Below are positions 23,701 to 35,854 of a stretch of DNA of 64,000 nucleotides, in pieces; positions within the stretch are counted from its first letter, which is position 1, and every line of letters begins with the position of its first letter. The notes beneath the pieces were generated by a model. It was not told the origin of the DNA. It did not search any database and saw nothing but the letters and a program-made list of their open reading frames with translations. A program made the translations under genes and the position numbers. Origin of the DNA: Podocnemis expansa (lineage: Eukaryota; Chordata; Testudines; Podocnemididae); NCBI GenBank assembly GCA_007922195.1, contig ML681971.1:24876948-24940947 (forward strand), written 5' to 3'.

Positions 23701-25925
23701 TTGTTAGTCTTTAAGGTGCCACAGGCAGGGCCGTGACTATGGCAGGGTAAATGGAGCAGTTCAATAGAGTTGCTCTAGTGAAGGGTGTGTTTCATGCCAC
23801 TGGCCCCAAGCACTGCTAATTGCAAAGGGCGCATTCCAGTCAGATCGCTCCCTGGGCATTGAAACAGAGTGTTACGGCTCTGGCCACAGGACTTTCATTG
23901 TATGCCAGAATAATTACTTTGCTGCACCCCAACTGTCTGCTGGGGCAAGTGGAGGATCCAAGGTTTCCTGCAGCAGTCTGGGCTCTCTGGGTGGCTCTTA
24001 ACATTGCCTGGCTCTGTCTTTTGGCTTGACCGGGGGCAGGGCCTCAGGAAGAAAAGGTGGAGCAAGGGATTGTTGCCCCGGGGGGGGGGTGGAGGGGAGA
24101 GGGGGCAGGACTCTTGCATTTGTCCCTTTTTTTGCCATTTGTAAACATGGTCACCCTAGTGAAGATTCTCAGGGAAATCAAGTTCTAGCTCTCCAGATCC
24201 TGATGCGTCTATTCAAGGACTGTCTCTCTGTGCTGTGTGTTGGGTCCCCCTCATGGTCTGTTAGCTCATGCAGTTACTGGATGAGCCTGCTGTGCCTCTG
24301 AGAGGACCAGACAGTGCAGAATAAAGATGGTCACCCTGGTATTTTTAAATTTAGCTGAATTTTCAAGCAGCAACATTGCTGGCTTCTGGCAAGGTGAGAG
24401 TAAAAGAAAGAATGCTTTGGAGATGGTGCTTTCTTTCTTGCCCTTCCTTACAAAGCTTTTGGAGCATTTTCTCTACAAACTTTTGTCATGCTACAAAGCA
24501 GGGAAGATTTATATATTTTTATGCCAGTTTAATCGGATGGTCCAGTCCTACTTAGTTCAAATAAGTAATTTGAACAAGGACTCATGATTTCAGATGGCAC
24601 ATTATAGTCTTTTCCCACAGCGAGGTAGTAGCTGTTCTAGGAAATACTCAGAATGTTGACAAAGATCTTTTAACCAGCTACTGATTAATTGAAATTTGAC
24701 GGATGACAAGAGAAGCTTTAGTTTTATTCTTACATTCTAAATAGTTTGACATCTGTGTAGAATCCCTATTACTTATGAGATCTGAATGCTGGTTTGTTGG
24801 GGGTTTTTTATGTGGAACCCAGCTGAGTCGCTGACGGAAACTGTTGACCCTTCTTTGTGCTGTTTCTTTACAGTCTCGTCAAACATCTGGAAAGCAGCAT
24901 GTCTGTACTCATTTCACAACATAATTTTGCATTTACATCATTGTGTTATCTGGTAAAGTTTTCTTGTTTTCAGCAAAAAAAGAAAAATCAGCAACTCTGG
25001 CAGCCATGAGGTCAAGTGGCGATGGGTGATGCTGCCTGCGCTAAACATATGGTTAGCTCAGAAGAGCTAAGGCAGTTCCCCAAAATTTGGTAACTATTAT
25101 AATACTTCCGAAGTCAGTTCCGGATGTCAGGCCTAAGGTGGAGGGGGATGGGGCTCTGTCAAGTTTTCTATAGCTTTCCATAAAGGGATTTAGTCTGGCA
25201 GCTGATTCAGCCAAAGAGCAACTCACGCAAAGGAGAGCTAGACAGGAAACGCTTCTGAAAGTGCTGTTTTGATAGAGGATCATGAGATCAGGCAAGAAGC
25301 TGTGAACTTTACATGCAACCAAAGCCAGATAGCGCTGGACTAGCCACCTGAGGCCTTAGAAATAAGAAAGGAAATTAAAGGATCATTTAAGTCGAGTGGA
25401 ACCAGACAACTTTAATGACAATTTTCAGCTTTCAGAAAGGAACACTGAAGAATATTGAATTCTTTGAAGTGAAAGAGCTTGATGGATGTAGAGAATTTTT
25501 TGTTGCATTCCATTCTCCAATCTAACAGTGCCTCTAATACGATTCCTTTACCTAATTCTTATCTGTATTAAACCACTTATTTATAGCACTCAAAAGATTT
25601 GACTTACAAGCAGATTGCAATGATCTGCATGGATTGCACATTATATGTTCCCTTTTAGCCATCTGTAATTAGTTACCACATTTTAAAGATGATTTTAAAA
25701 CTCAAACACGAGATATTAATGAGCATGGTTTCCAAATCGTTTACTTTTATTTTGATTACTGTAAAGCAGTAAGTGACTTCATGTTGCTTCCTTTATTTCT
25801 CTCTGCTCCCTAAAACTGGGACACCAAGCTCTTTTGTGTTAACCTAGTAGCCTTTAACAGCTCACTAGCCGCTACAAGTGGGGCTTATATCTGTTTTCTT
25901 CCACCTATTTGGCCATCATCCAGGA
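20750..25925. other. No gene confirmed; unique DNA with homopolymers
   Basis: Notable items are a T run at 21678-21690, a C9 tract near 22799, a G-rich tract near 24079-24110, and one arm fragment of the foldback repeat family at 23690-23725 (GAAGAAATTTGTTAGTC). A 79-bp segment at 24874-24952 is exon-like. Otherwise nothing is recognised. Confidence 0.5.
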
Positions 25926-26026
25926 ATGTCACTGCCCCAGGAAAAGACTCAGGGTGTGGGCCCAGGCCCTGCTCCCCTGCCATAATCAGGCACCTGTGCC
26001 CGATCCAGCATCGGGCTCCAGCTGCC

Positions 26027-26176
26027 CAGATCCATGGCCAGGGACAGAGGCAGGAGAGGCAGGCGCTGCCGTGAGCAGCCTGGCCTCAATCCTCGGCTGG
26101 AAGAGGCAGGCACTGCTGCGGGTGGCTCTGCCCCAGATCCCTGGTTGAGGATAGGGACGAGAGAGGCAGGGGCTGC
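26027..26176. repeat. GC-rich imperfect repeat, about 107-bp period
   Basis: CAGATCCATGGCCA (26027) recurs as CAGATCCCTGGTTG (26134). GAGAGGCAGGCGCTGCC recurs in variant form near 26102 and 26161. The patch at 25930-26260 is far richer in G+C than its surroundings and is probably part of an old GC-rich mobile element. Open frames here on both strands follow from base composition. Confidence 0.5.
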
Positions 26177-26269
26177 CTCAGGCACTTGGGGCATGTGCCC
26201 CTTGTGCCAGGCACCAGCAAAGCCCTGCCATCATCCCTCTGACCAGAAGGCCCAGTGCTTCGGGACTGC

Positions 26270-26689
26270 AGTCACCACTTCAAGAACAGTCTGCGAGGGC
26301 ACTGAAGACAGTAGCATTGGTCATGCTCTTCTTGGACCCTGATGAGGTCCACCTGCCAACATGCCAGATGCTGCTCTCATACCAGAATTTCTGGAAAAGG
26401 AGTTCAGAGCACTCCTGCTGAAGTCCTGGGGCTCTGATCCTTTTTAGTTTAAAAGTCTGGATACAAACAGTATATTTGTGGTGAGTCACATATAGAAAAA
26501 TCTTAACAGTGAGGTTCAAGAGCCACTAGGTATTGACATGTAGAATCACTCCCAAGTGCCCTGCTTTGCTTTTCTAATTCTGTTGAATCTGAATTGTAGT
26601 TGCATGGTCTTCTATTTCTTGAAGCAAGGCAGCTTAATAGGCATTTTTGTAAGTCTGTTCTCACACAGAGTGATTTTCTACTGTATCTT
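26270..26689. other. No gene seen between the GC-rich patch and the palindrome
   Basis: Unique sequence. Short frames on the minus strand continue into the adjacent repeat and do not look like genes. Confidence 0.5.
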
Positions 26690-27088
26690 CTGGATGTTTT
26701 CTGAAAAAACAAGGAGTTGTGTGGCACTTTAAGACTAACAGATTTATTTTCTGCATGAGCTTTCATGGGAGAAGATCCCACTTCCTCAGATGCTTCGAAG
26801 CATCAATTTTAAAAGGGATAGCCATGTTAGTCTAGTCCAGTGAAAAAACAACAAGGAGTTGTGTGGCACTTTAAAACTAACAGATTTATTTTCTGCATGA
26901 GCTTTCATGGGAGAAGATCCCACTTCCTCAGATGCTTCGAAGCATCTGAGGAAGTGGGATCTTCCCCCATGAAAGCTCATGCAGAAAATAAATCTGTTAG
27001 TCTTAAAGTGCCACACAACTCCTTGTTGTTTTTTCACTGGACTAGACTAACACGGCTATCCCTTTTAAAATTGACTGGATGTTTTCTG
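26690..27088 (-). mobile_element. Foldback retroposon with 14-bp target duplication
   Basis: A 371-bp insertion (26704-27074) is bounded by a perfect 14-bp direct repeat, CTGGATGTTTTCTG, at 26690-26703 and 27075-27088. Within it, 26803-27074 is an almost perfect palindrome centred on GATGCTTCGAAGCATC (26931-26946). Its two 136-bp arms differ at three positions by my count. Before the palindrome (26704-26802) lies a third partial arm in the same direction as the left arm. Each arm carries AAGGGATAGCC, TTAGTCTAGTCCAG, ACAAGGAGTTGTGTGGCAC and TGCATGAGCTTTCATGGG. A long target duplication points to target-primed retroposition rather than a cut-and-paste transposase, whose duplications are usually 2-8 bp. 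There is no real protein: near-identical frames read on both strands because of the symmetry. Confidence 0.9.
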
Positions 27089-30000
27089 TCACTGTTGGAG
27101 TCCAAACTCTGAGGATAGACCAGAAAAACTGGACTTTCTTAAAAATTGCAAATGAGAATGGTAAAAAAAGATTTGTCTTTTAGCCTTTGAGGCCACTTCT
27201 GCCCAAATATCCACCTTATCTATGTAGGTCAGGTTTCATGGAAATTAGTCTGAACAAGGAAAAAAATGTGTGAATGGTTGTGGATGTGGTCTTGGAAAAG
27301 TTTGCTCCAGGATTTTTGTTTTAGAACCATTGGCTGTCAGGATGCTTGGTATGCTAATTTGCATGCCAGGGCTGAATGTGGTTTTACAGCCCCCAGTTAG
27401 TTCGTTGCAGTGCTGATGTTCCAGCTATTTGGGAACTAGCAGAAAGGTTTTGTGTGTGCATTTGTATGCTTTTTCTACAATGTGCTTGGCAAGTCTTGAA
27501 GGAGACTTGGGAATTTGTACAATTTTAAGATGTACCAACTACGGAAATATTAATTATTTCTGTGGTTGGAACATGGAGCAATGTTAATAAAGGTAGGAGA
27601 TGAAGAAATGAGAACAGGATTATTTGCCTTTTAAGGTTGCAATTGATTTAAAATATGTTTCAATTTTTATGAATGCCGTTGTTAAAAATATTATTTTTTC
27701 TGAACACATTCCACAGCAATAATAACTGAGGAAAAGAGATGACATGTAAATACTGAGTAATTTCTTTCATCTTCTTCTCTATCTCTTCATCCTTATAGCC
27801 CCAGCCTGCCACGTCGTCATTTTATAATTTTGTACTGTTGCTGCAGTAGATATCTGTTACACAGACTGCTTCCAGTTTGCTTTCTATTCAGCAAGTAGGT
27901 AGTGAAATTCCCAATTAAGCTCAAAATTCTGACACAGAATTAACCCAGGCTCGAGGGTGATATGTGTTTGCCTTTATCAATAAAGTACTTTTAACCCAGT
28001 GAGAACAATTTGTGTGTGAGGAACTTTTAAATAATTTCTGAGAATGGTAGTTCTGTTAGCCCAGAAGGTAGTGATGGTTCACTGACTTATTCTTATGTAG
28101 CCCATTCTTCCTTGAGGCCACTAAGTCTTCAGGTTTCTTCAAGGCTTTAGTGGTCTGCACTTTGCTGTTATTCTTTCTCTGAGAGTGCTGATTAGTGACT
28201 TGCGGTGTGGATGCTGATTTATCGCAGCCGAGAGTTTCCCCTTGGGGGCTGAGCAGAAACACTCATGAAGGAGCCTTGATTAAAAAGAGTGGTAATGAAG
28301 ACAAATGTTTCAGAGGGAGTCAAGAGCAAACCAGGCCTTGGCATTCCCACTGCTCCTCAGAGCTTTTGGAGAGGAGGTAACGGTGGCCAAAGGAAATATT
28401 TCGCCCTTGTTGTTTATTTCTCATGGCACTGGAAAAATTTTTCTTTTCCTCCTGGGTGTTCTAACTCTCACTTGTTAACTGCTTTTCATGCGGGGTTGCA
28501 ATTAACCCTTGGCAGATATTTACCACATTCCCTTTATGTTCACTCTATACATAAAGAAGTTTTTATGTTTTGACCTGTTAACCATTTTAAGATTCTTTAA
28601 ACTTGACAGTTTCATCTAATTTCTCACATCATTAAATTGTACTTTGTTTTCCAACAGTCCATTCATACCACACGTGGTGTTTGATATCTTTAAGCATCTT
28701 TTAGTCCGTTGTTTTTTTAATAGAAGAAAAACGTGGAAAATATATATTCATAATTGCAACCTAATTTTAAATCAGAGTTAGGTCAGAATGTTGCTATCAG
28801 ATGTTCGACATGCAAATAAAGACAGGCTTTGAAAAGTTCATTTCTTTGACAGGTAGTGTCCTGAAGTTCAGAGACGCATACTTCAACTAAATCTTGTTTT
28901 TAAAGGAAAGAAAAAATAATTATTTCACCCTATTGCAATTTTTAAAATACTGTTTCAGATTTAAAGATCAGCATAGGCACCTCCAAGGTGTGAATCAAAA
29001 GCAAGTTAAGCATGTAGAAAGACTCCTTTTGACTTCAAAGCATTTTGGATCTGGCCCTGATAAGATTACTCAAACCTAATTAGAATCCATTCTGAATCTC
29101 CAGTTACTTTCTGCTGAGATTTTTGCTCATGTGGGAAAACTCTCTTGATGTGGAGAAGATATGTTTACACTGTGGTAACAGATACATTTATCAACAAAGG
29201 AACTTGTGAGAATGGTCTGTATCATAGAGCCTGATGTGTGTGATCATTTATTCTGTGGTTTTTCACTGGATGCAAAGTTCAGGTGACTATTGCTGAGTGC
29301 AGATTTCTTTTGCAACTTTTGGATATAATTACTGGTTTGGAGATATTGAAATCTGAGAGCGTGATGTCACTGACTTGGGAGTGTTTGGCATTTGGAAAAG
29401 GGTGAAGGTGATTGGGGAAAAAAACAGAGCAGCAGCAAGGAAAGAAATAAACTTAATCTAGGATCTGTAAGCACTTTGCAAAAGAGCCAAAATCAAAAAG
29501 AAATGTGGTGTTTGGAAGATAAGACTGTGATTTTTGATCTCCACTATACATGATTTAAAAACACACATGCGCAGGCATGCACATGCACACATGAGATGGG
29601 AATAATAGTGAATGTGGGAAGCATTTATAAGTAATCCATACAGCTTTCATAGAAATCTTTTTTCCTCCCTTAGGAAAAATGTGGTGAGCTGAATGCTTCC
29701 CAGGCAGAGAGAGGCACATATGAAGTCAACCTATTCTAATCAACATCAAAAATCAGAGGATTTGATAATGCCTTGTACACTTGGTACCTACTCAGAGATG
29801 TTAAAGCTGTTACAAGGGCATGATTAGCATTCACTTGTGTAGTAAATGCTGTCGAGTGCAAGGTCTCTAGAAGAGGTCAGGATTGTTACAATTCCTCTGG
29901 CATAAAATGAAGGGTATTTAAGACTCCAAATTTATGGCAGAAGTATAGAATATTACTTAGGGGTACACACCAAAAAGATGTGAATTCCACTTGAATTTGG

Positions 30001-30236
30001 GCAGTAGGAGTGACCTTTGGGGGCTCCATCGAGCTGCCATTGAAGTTACTGACAACTCTGCCACTGACTTGAGTGGAAGAAGGCTCATGTCCTATTATCT
30101 GATTCAGTGTGGAAAATGGGCTTTTTATGATTTTGTGGATCAGTTGATCATTCTTTGATTATACAGTAATTTATGGGAGAAGGGAGAAGCCAGATGAAGA
30201 AATAATTCCTCCAAATCGTACATTGTAGTAGTCTCC
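27089..30236. other. No gene seen; unique DNA
   Basis: This is AT-rich sequence with short frames only. A purine/pyrimidine alternating CA/TG-rich stretch lies at 29565-29597. Confidence 0.55.
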
Positions 30237-30237
30237 C

Positions 30238-30530
30238 AGGCTATGTCTACACTAGCAAATTAGCTTGGGCTAAGCAAGCTTACTCTGAATTAATTTGAGC
30301 CCTGTCTACATGAGGCTTGTCCTAGCTCAAACTAACAAATTTCTTTCGTTCGGCTGGTTAGTCCAAACTAACTGCTTAGTTTGAACTAATTTGCATGTTT
30401 AGTTGAAATTAGTCCAATGGAGACAAGCTAGATCAAACTAAATAAGTTTGAATTAGCAGTTAGTCTGAACTAAGCATGGTTTTTTAAAAAGAAAGTGTGA
30501 ACTAAGCTTTTAGGTGTAAACATAGCCCCT
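30238..30530. mobile_element. MITE with GGCTATGTCTACAC inverted ends
   Basis: The left end reads GGCTATGTCTACACTAGC. The right end reads GGTGTAAACATAGCC, which is its reverse complement with one or two changes. The interior is built of short inverted words such as AGTTTGAACTAA and TTAGTCTGAACTAAG. At about 293 bp with no coding capacity it fits a non-autonomous DNA transposon of a type I recall as common in turtles. Confidence 0.75.
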
Positions 30531-31634
30531 GAGTATGTATCCTGCAGTATGTATCTTTGAGTAAGAATTCACTTTACTCACATGTGTATTCACACTGCAA
30601 TCAGAGGAATTACTCATGTGTAACAGGAAGCATATGTGTAAGTCTTTGCAGCACTGGGGTCAGTGGTGATTTTATTAACAAACTCCCTGTAGTCTTTATT
30701 AATAATGTACCTATTTACTTGAATTAGTCAGGAATGAACTTAGCCATACAGAGTGGATGATGTTGAGAAGATTTCTTGTTTTCTCCAAAGCTGTTTCTGT
30801 TACTGATAAAGCTAGCAATTAATGTGAGGGTTGTGGTGACATCCCTGAAAGTGGAAGTATTGTTTCCATCACTGAGTGTGTTAAGAACCATAGTGTGTTA
30901 GAAATGTGTGTTAGAACTTTAGTGTGTTAGAAAGAGAGGTATCCAGGTATCCTATGAAGGATAGACTGAGCAGAAATACAGATTAAACAATGAATAGATA
31001 TTTTACAGTTTGCTTTTAACAAAATATCTCAAAGGATTTCTTAAATTGTTCTTAAGCATCTCATACTGCATGTTGTTTAATCAATTTTACAGAAAGAGAA
31101 ACAGAAGACAAAGTTACTTGCGTAGATGTGTCTCTTAGTGCCTTGTTTTAACCAGTTCTGAATGCTAGCTCATTGAACTGTCCCTCTGAAACAACGTGAT
31201 GAAGGAAGAAAGGGGAGAATGGGAAGTGAATTTGCTCTCCTATTGGCACACCTGAGCATAATGAAGCAGACGGGTCCCCGGAGAGTATTCCTAGGATGTT
31301 TGTAAAGCATTGGATTATGTCATCCCTATCTATAATTCCACTCTAATTTTTCCATGAAGTTCTTGCTGATCAAAATTTAACTAAATACACTATATCAGAA
31401 CATCTATGACTTAATTAATTTAGCCCTTGTAAGGAAACAAAATGTAAAAATAAGACAGCACTTCAGATGCAAGATTTAAAAACGAAAATTAGGATACTAT
31501 GAGACCCAGTAATCAAGGTGTAATCTTCTGCATAATGGTGAAACTTTACGAAAAAAATAGCATGTGTGCAACCTGCAGCAAATATAAGATCCTATGTAAG
31601 AGCAATGAGTAGTATTTTTTAAAGCACCCAGTTT
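30531..31634. other. No gene seen
   Basis: Unique AT-rich DNA. The word AGTGTGTTAGAAA recurs near 30890-30935 as a small local duplication. Confidence 0.5.
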
Positions 31635-31893
31635 TATTTTCAAAAGAGACTTAGTTGCTTAGATTGATAAAGGTAATTAGGTGTTGCTCTCCCCGGCATT
31701 GCAAGGCCTAAGCAATTGAGGAGCCTAAATTTCATTTTCAAAAGTGACTTAGGCACTTAGGATCCCCATGGGACTTAGGCTTCTGACTGCTCGAGTCATC
31801 TTTGAAAATGCAGTTTAGATTCTTAAGTCTCAGGCCTTGTAGTACCTAAAAATACCTTTTAAAAATCTGGGCCATAGGCACTTCTGAAAATTT
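31635..31893. repeat. Inverted-end repeat, TTTTCAAAAG family
   Basis: The stretch opens with TTTTCAAAAGAGACTTAG and closes with CATAGGCACTTCTGAAAATT, an imperfect inverted copy. The interior repeats ACTTAGGCACTTAGG words. Related stretches lie at 53071-53160 and 55009-55244. It is probably an old MITE. Confidence 0.55.
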
Positions 31894-34139
31894 GTCCTAA
31901 GTATTTTATTGGTGGTTTTTTTTCAGCAAAGCAGGTATTTAGAAAGTGAATGCATCAGAAAACAATTTTACTACTAATAAAGGTTTCTTTGTAGTAGAAA
32001 TGTAAAATTCTAAGTTAAATTTAACTCACAATTGGAGTAGAATATGTAAAAAAAGAACTATTGACATCTAAAATTCGGAAGTGAAATTATCAGAAATGGT
32101 CAAGTACAAAGAGTGTGGATCATTCAGAATTTACAGCAAATGGTAGATGTTATCTGTTACCATGCTTTATCTCTGAACTGTGGTGCAGTACAGAATTCAG
32201 GAAGTTTTGTTTTTTGAATCTGCATAACTTGTGAGTGTTGGAGAGCTAGTTTGAGGCTGGCATGTTGCACTAGTCAGATTGCATCACTGTCAGCCACCCA
32301 CTAATTATCAGGAAATTTATAGCTGCATTAGGTAAATGTCACTTCACCGCAGTGGCCTGGAATAAGAGCGTTTTCTGCTCTGAGTTAGCACCATCGGCAC
32401 GTCTCAGTGAGAGTCTATCCAAGCAAGCTAAGGGCTTTATTTATGCACAAGCATATTAGTGTTTTAAGAGAGCATTACTGAAAGATGTTGTATTCCTTTC
32501 ATTAATCGTAATATATCTCCACCAGAAATGAGTAGTTTTTATTCCATACCCGGAATGAAAATTTAAAGTTTTAAACAATGTAGTTTGTTAATTTCAGAAT
32601 GGTTGCTTCAGCACTCAAAGACCATAATATTGGAGCTGAATGTCATCTAAACTAACGCTATAGAAACATATGGAGAGATGATGATTATTTGGTTTATAGT
32701 CATTTTGGTAAGAGTCCATGCTAAGTGGGACAACATTCTTCACACATCTGATTGAATGTCCTCAAGAACTTGGGATAAAGTAGCATCTCCTGGATTCTGT
32801 CAATCACAATTTTTAGAATCATACATGTCAGCTGCTCAGTATTGGAGTGTGTGTCTGTAGTTCTGGCAAATTTGTAGTTACCACTGTTGTTTAATCATGA
32901 ATGGAAAAGTGCCCTCTTTCCATTCTGAACTACAAAATCTTCTACACTGAAATAAACGGAAGGGTCTTGCTCACATCCACAGTTACAAGGTCAAGTAAAT
33001 TACAAGTTAAAGATAAAACTTTATCCTTAAATTCAGTGGGAAGTAGATGCATACAGTTTGATGGGATTCTCTGAAAATCCCACCCAGGATTCATCATGAT
33101 TGAGAATGTTGCCTGTGTACCTAAGAGAAGTCTATGGCACTGTGAAGTTGATAAATGTCATTATGAATGAATGATGCTGATGTGTAGCAGCTGTTCTAAA
33201 AGGGACAAAACCAGCGACAGACCAGCCCTTGAAAGGAAAAGGGGGACCTTTTGTGGAGCCACTTGATGGGTCTGGTCTTTGACACTAACAAATGAGCCTG
33301 GTCAGGAACCACTGCTATACGGAAGCCCTCTGAGGGTAGAGGAATCTTACCCAACCTTTTGGGGTGTTTTATTTATGGCTCCTTCATCCGTGATGATAAA
33401 CCCTGGAAGGGGCAGACTTTCTTCACCGATGTGCTGAAACACACGTACGCTTCAGAGCAGAAGCCTGGGTGAGTAGTGGGGCTCAGTCTGGATTCTAGGA
33501 GACACACTGTCATAGGAACCCTGGTGACAGATCCACAATGAGGTAGATGAGAAAAAATTTTGGACATGGGGTCTTTCAGGCACATGACCCAAAATGTTGA
33601 CTTAGGCCAACTGGATCACTTAGTAAACCGTTCCTTTTGAGCAAAGTAATAACAGACTACATTGACAATACATTCAGTGCAAATTTAATACCATTTTTGC
33701 AAAGGACAGTTTCTGTCTCTGCATATAATTTAAGGTTAGTTTGAGGTTTCTGCCCTCTGTTCCACCATAGATGCAAAGAATTCCAGGAAAAAACACATCA
33801 TCTAATTCTCAGGAACCCTTCAAAACTCATTAAAATTTTGGTAATGAATTTCATCAGTTGCTGAGCACTTCCATCTTCCTAATCACTCGATGACTGATTT
33901 GTTAATGACTGTCATTAGAGATGGAGCTGGGACGTCAAGACTTCAAAGAGAAACAGCTGAACTTGAATTAAAATGCAAGCTAAATTCTGTGAAAGCAGGA
34001 CTGAATGGAGACTATGGGTTCTTTTCCCATTACAAAAGGTAATTTGACTTCAGGCTTCCCATGGTTTGAACCTGAAAACTGCTCTGATTTGCTGTTCCTA
34101 TAAGACCTGATCCTATGTTTTACACCCCCCTGCATTTAG
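31894..34139. other. No gene seen
   Basis: Unique DNA. Short frames (for example 33373-33585 on minus) have no recognisable product. Confidence 0.5.
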
Positions 34140-34269
34140 TTTCATTCCTTTCTGTAAGTTCACCCATCTTCAAAGCATCTGAGGAAGTGGGATCTTCTCC
34201 CACGAAAGCTCATGCAAAAAATAAATCTGTTAGTCTTAAAGTGCCACACAACTCCTTGTTGTTTTTTTT
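34140..34269 (-). repeat. Foldback family copy, single arm
   Basis: It begins with TTTCATTCCTTTCTGTAAG and CACCCATCTTC, then GCATCTGAGGAAGTGGGATC, GAAAGCTCATGC, TTAGTCTTAAAGTGCCACAC and CTCCTTGTTGTTTTTTTT. The first 30 bp are the reverse complement of the centre of the 54.7 kb copy, so the two share a subfamily. Confidence 0.8.
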
Positions 34270-35854
34270 AGCTGTAGAAGACAAAGACAGTTCTCTTAAT
34301 ATGTTGTACTGAAGGGTACGGATTGCTTTTATATCACATCTTAATGTTTAAGTACCTCATCCTTTCTGAGGACATGATCTTGGGAATTTTGCCTTTATTG
34401 TCATTGGACAAAGACCAAACTTTAGAAATGCCACATAAACAAAAACAGTCCATGAACAGCAATTTCCTTCCCATGCCTTCCACTATCATGTTGAAAAAAC
34501 GCTTGTGATTCACCTTTCTGACTGAAAAGGTGTGTCTTATTAATCATGGATCATTTGCAGTGCTCTGGTTTTTGCTGAGTATCTTGTTAGGTCTGCACAG
34601 TTCTGTTTGTTCTAAAGTGAACTCTGCAAAGGCATCATTTGTAAGAAATTACTCATTCCTTTTGAAGGTCATATGTCTCTTCAGGATATCATTGACAAGA
34701 GGGCTGATGGGGCTGTGAGTTATCCACTGTGAGACTCTGTTTATTTGTATACTGCAGCACACTTGATCAGGCATATTGTTGACTTCCTGTCTTCCCCACA
34801 AAGTTGTGTCTACAAGGAAAAGGGAAGAAACCAAATATGAATGTTTGCTGATTCCATTATTTGCTTTTTCCCTGTCAGTTTCCTTGAGATTTCCATTTAG
34901 TACTTAGAAAGCAGTGTTTGTTCTGTAGTGTCTGGGAGGTCTGATCCAAATCCATTTGAAGTCAATGGGGCTCATGCCATTGACTCACTGGGCCTTGAGT
35001 TGGGACTTAAAATGCAGGCTTTCCTGCTGGATAACATTTTTACTATTTCTCATTAAAAAGATAACATTTAAGTTAAGGAGGTGGAACAAGCCCAGAATTC
35101 AGCATTTGATTCTACCTCACAGACCTGAGGAGCTAAGATGTATCTTCAGGAAAGATTGCTAGAAAAAGAAAGACCATACAGGGTTGAGGAGTGGCTTCAC
35201 TATGTCCTACAGTGGTAGGAAACCCACCTGTCTGTCTTTGATATTTCTAATACATCTGCCAAGTTAGCATACATTTGGTGCCATTTTGATCTTTCTACTT
35301 CTGCACTGTATAAATTGCTAGTTTAGGTGTGCCAAACTCCCCACAGAATCTTGTCTAGTTCTATTTTCTAGATCTTCAGGGTCTTGCAATGACCAAACTA
35401 GCCAAGGAAAGTGTTTAACTAGATTGCAGCTGGTTTCTTTCCATCTGCTGCAGTTAGGGTTTGGTTTTTTCGCTTTTTCTTTCCCCCATCATATTTCCAG
35501 AGGTCTTGCCCTAGCCTGCACTTCATGAAGACTGAAGGCTAATAGAGGAGCATGTAGGAGATGTGTGTGCATATAGGATACATGAGTAAACTGGTTTGCA
35601 AGTTATTTTTAAGACTGTTTATTGGATTTATTTGCCTCTCCATAGTCCTAAAATGCTTGGAGGGATTCATCCCTGCATGTAATCTTAACTAAGTGATTTT
35701 GTTCACTATAACTATTCCAAAGTACTCTGTGAATTAATTGCAGCAGTGAACTTCGTCAGTTTAATAGGGTTACTGATGTTTAAGCATCCTAACTGTGCAT
35801 CCTACTAGGCCCTTCCCTTTGATCTTACCTCAGCACTTTTCCTATACCATAGGC
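34270..35854. other. No gene seen
   Basis: Unique DNA with short frames only. I recognise no coding or repeat signal. Confidence 0.5.

Noticed and set aside
26786..27112. Near-identical open frames on both strands (KKQQGVVWHFKTNRF...)
   Set aside because: They are the same repeat arm read from the two sides of the palindrome. Neither has a recognisable protein, and other copies of the repeat do not keep the frame.
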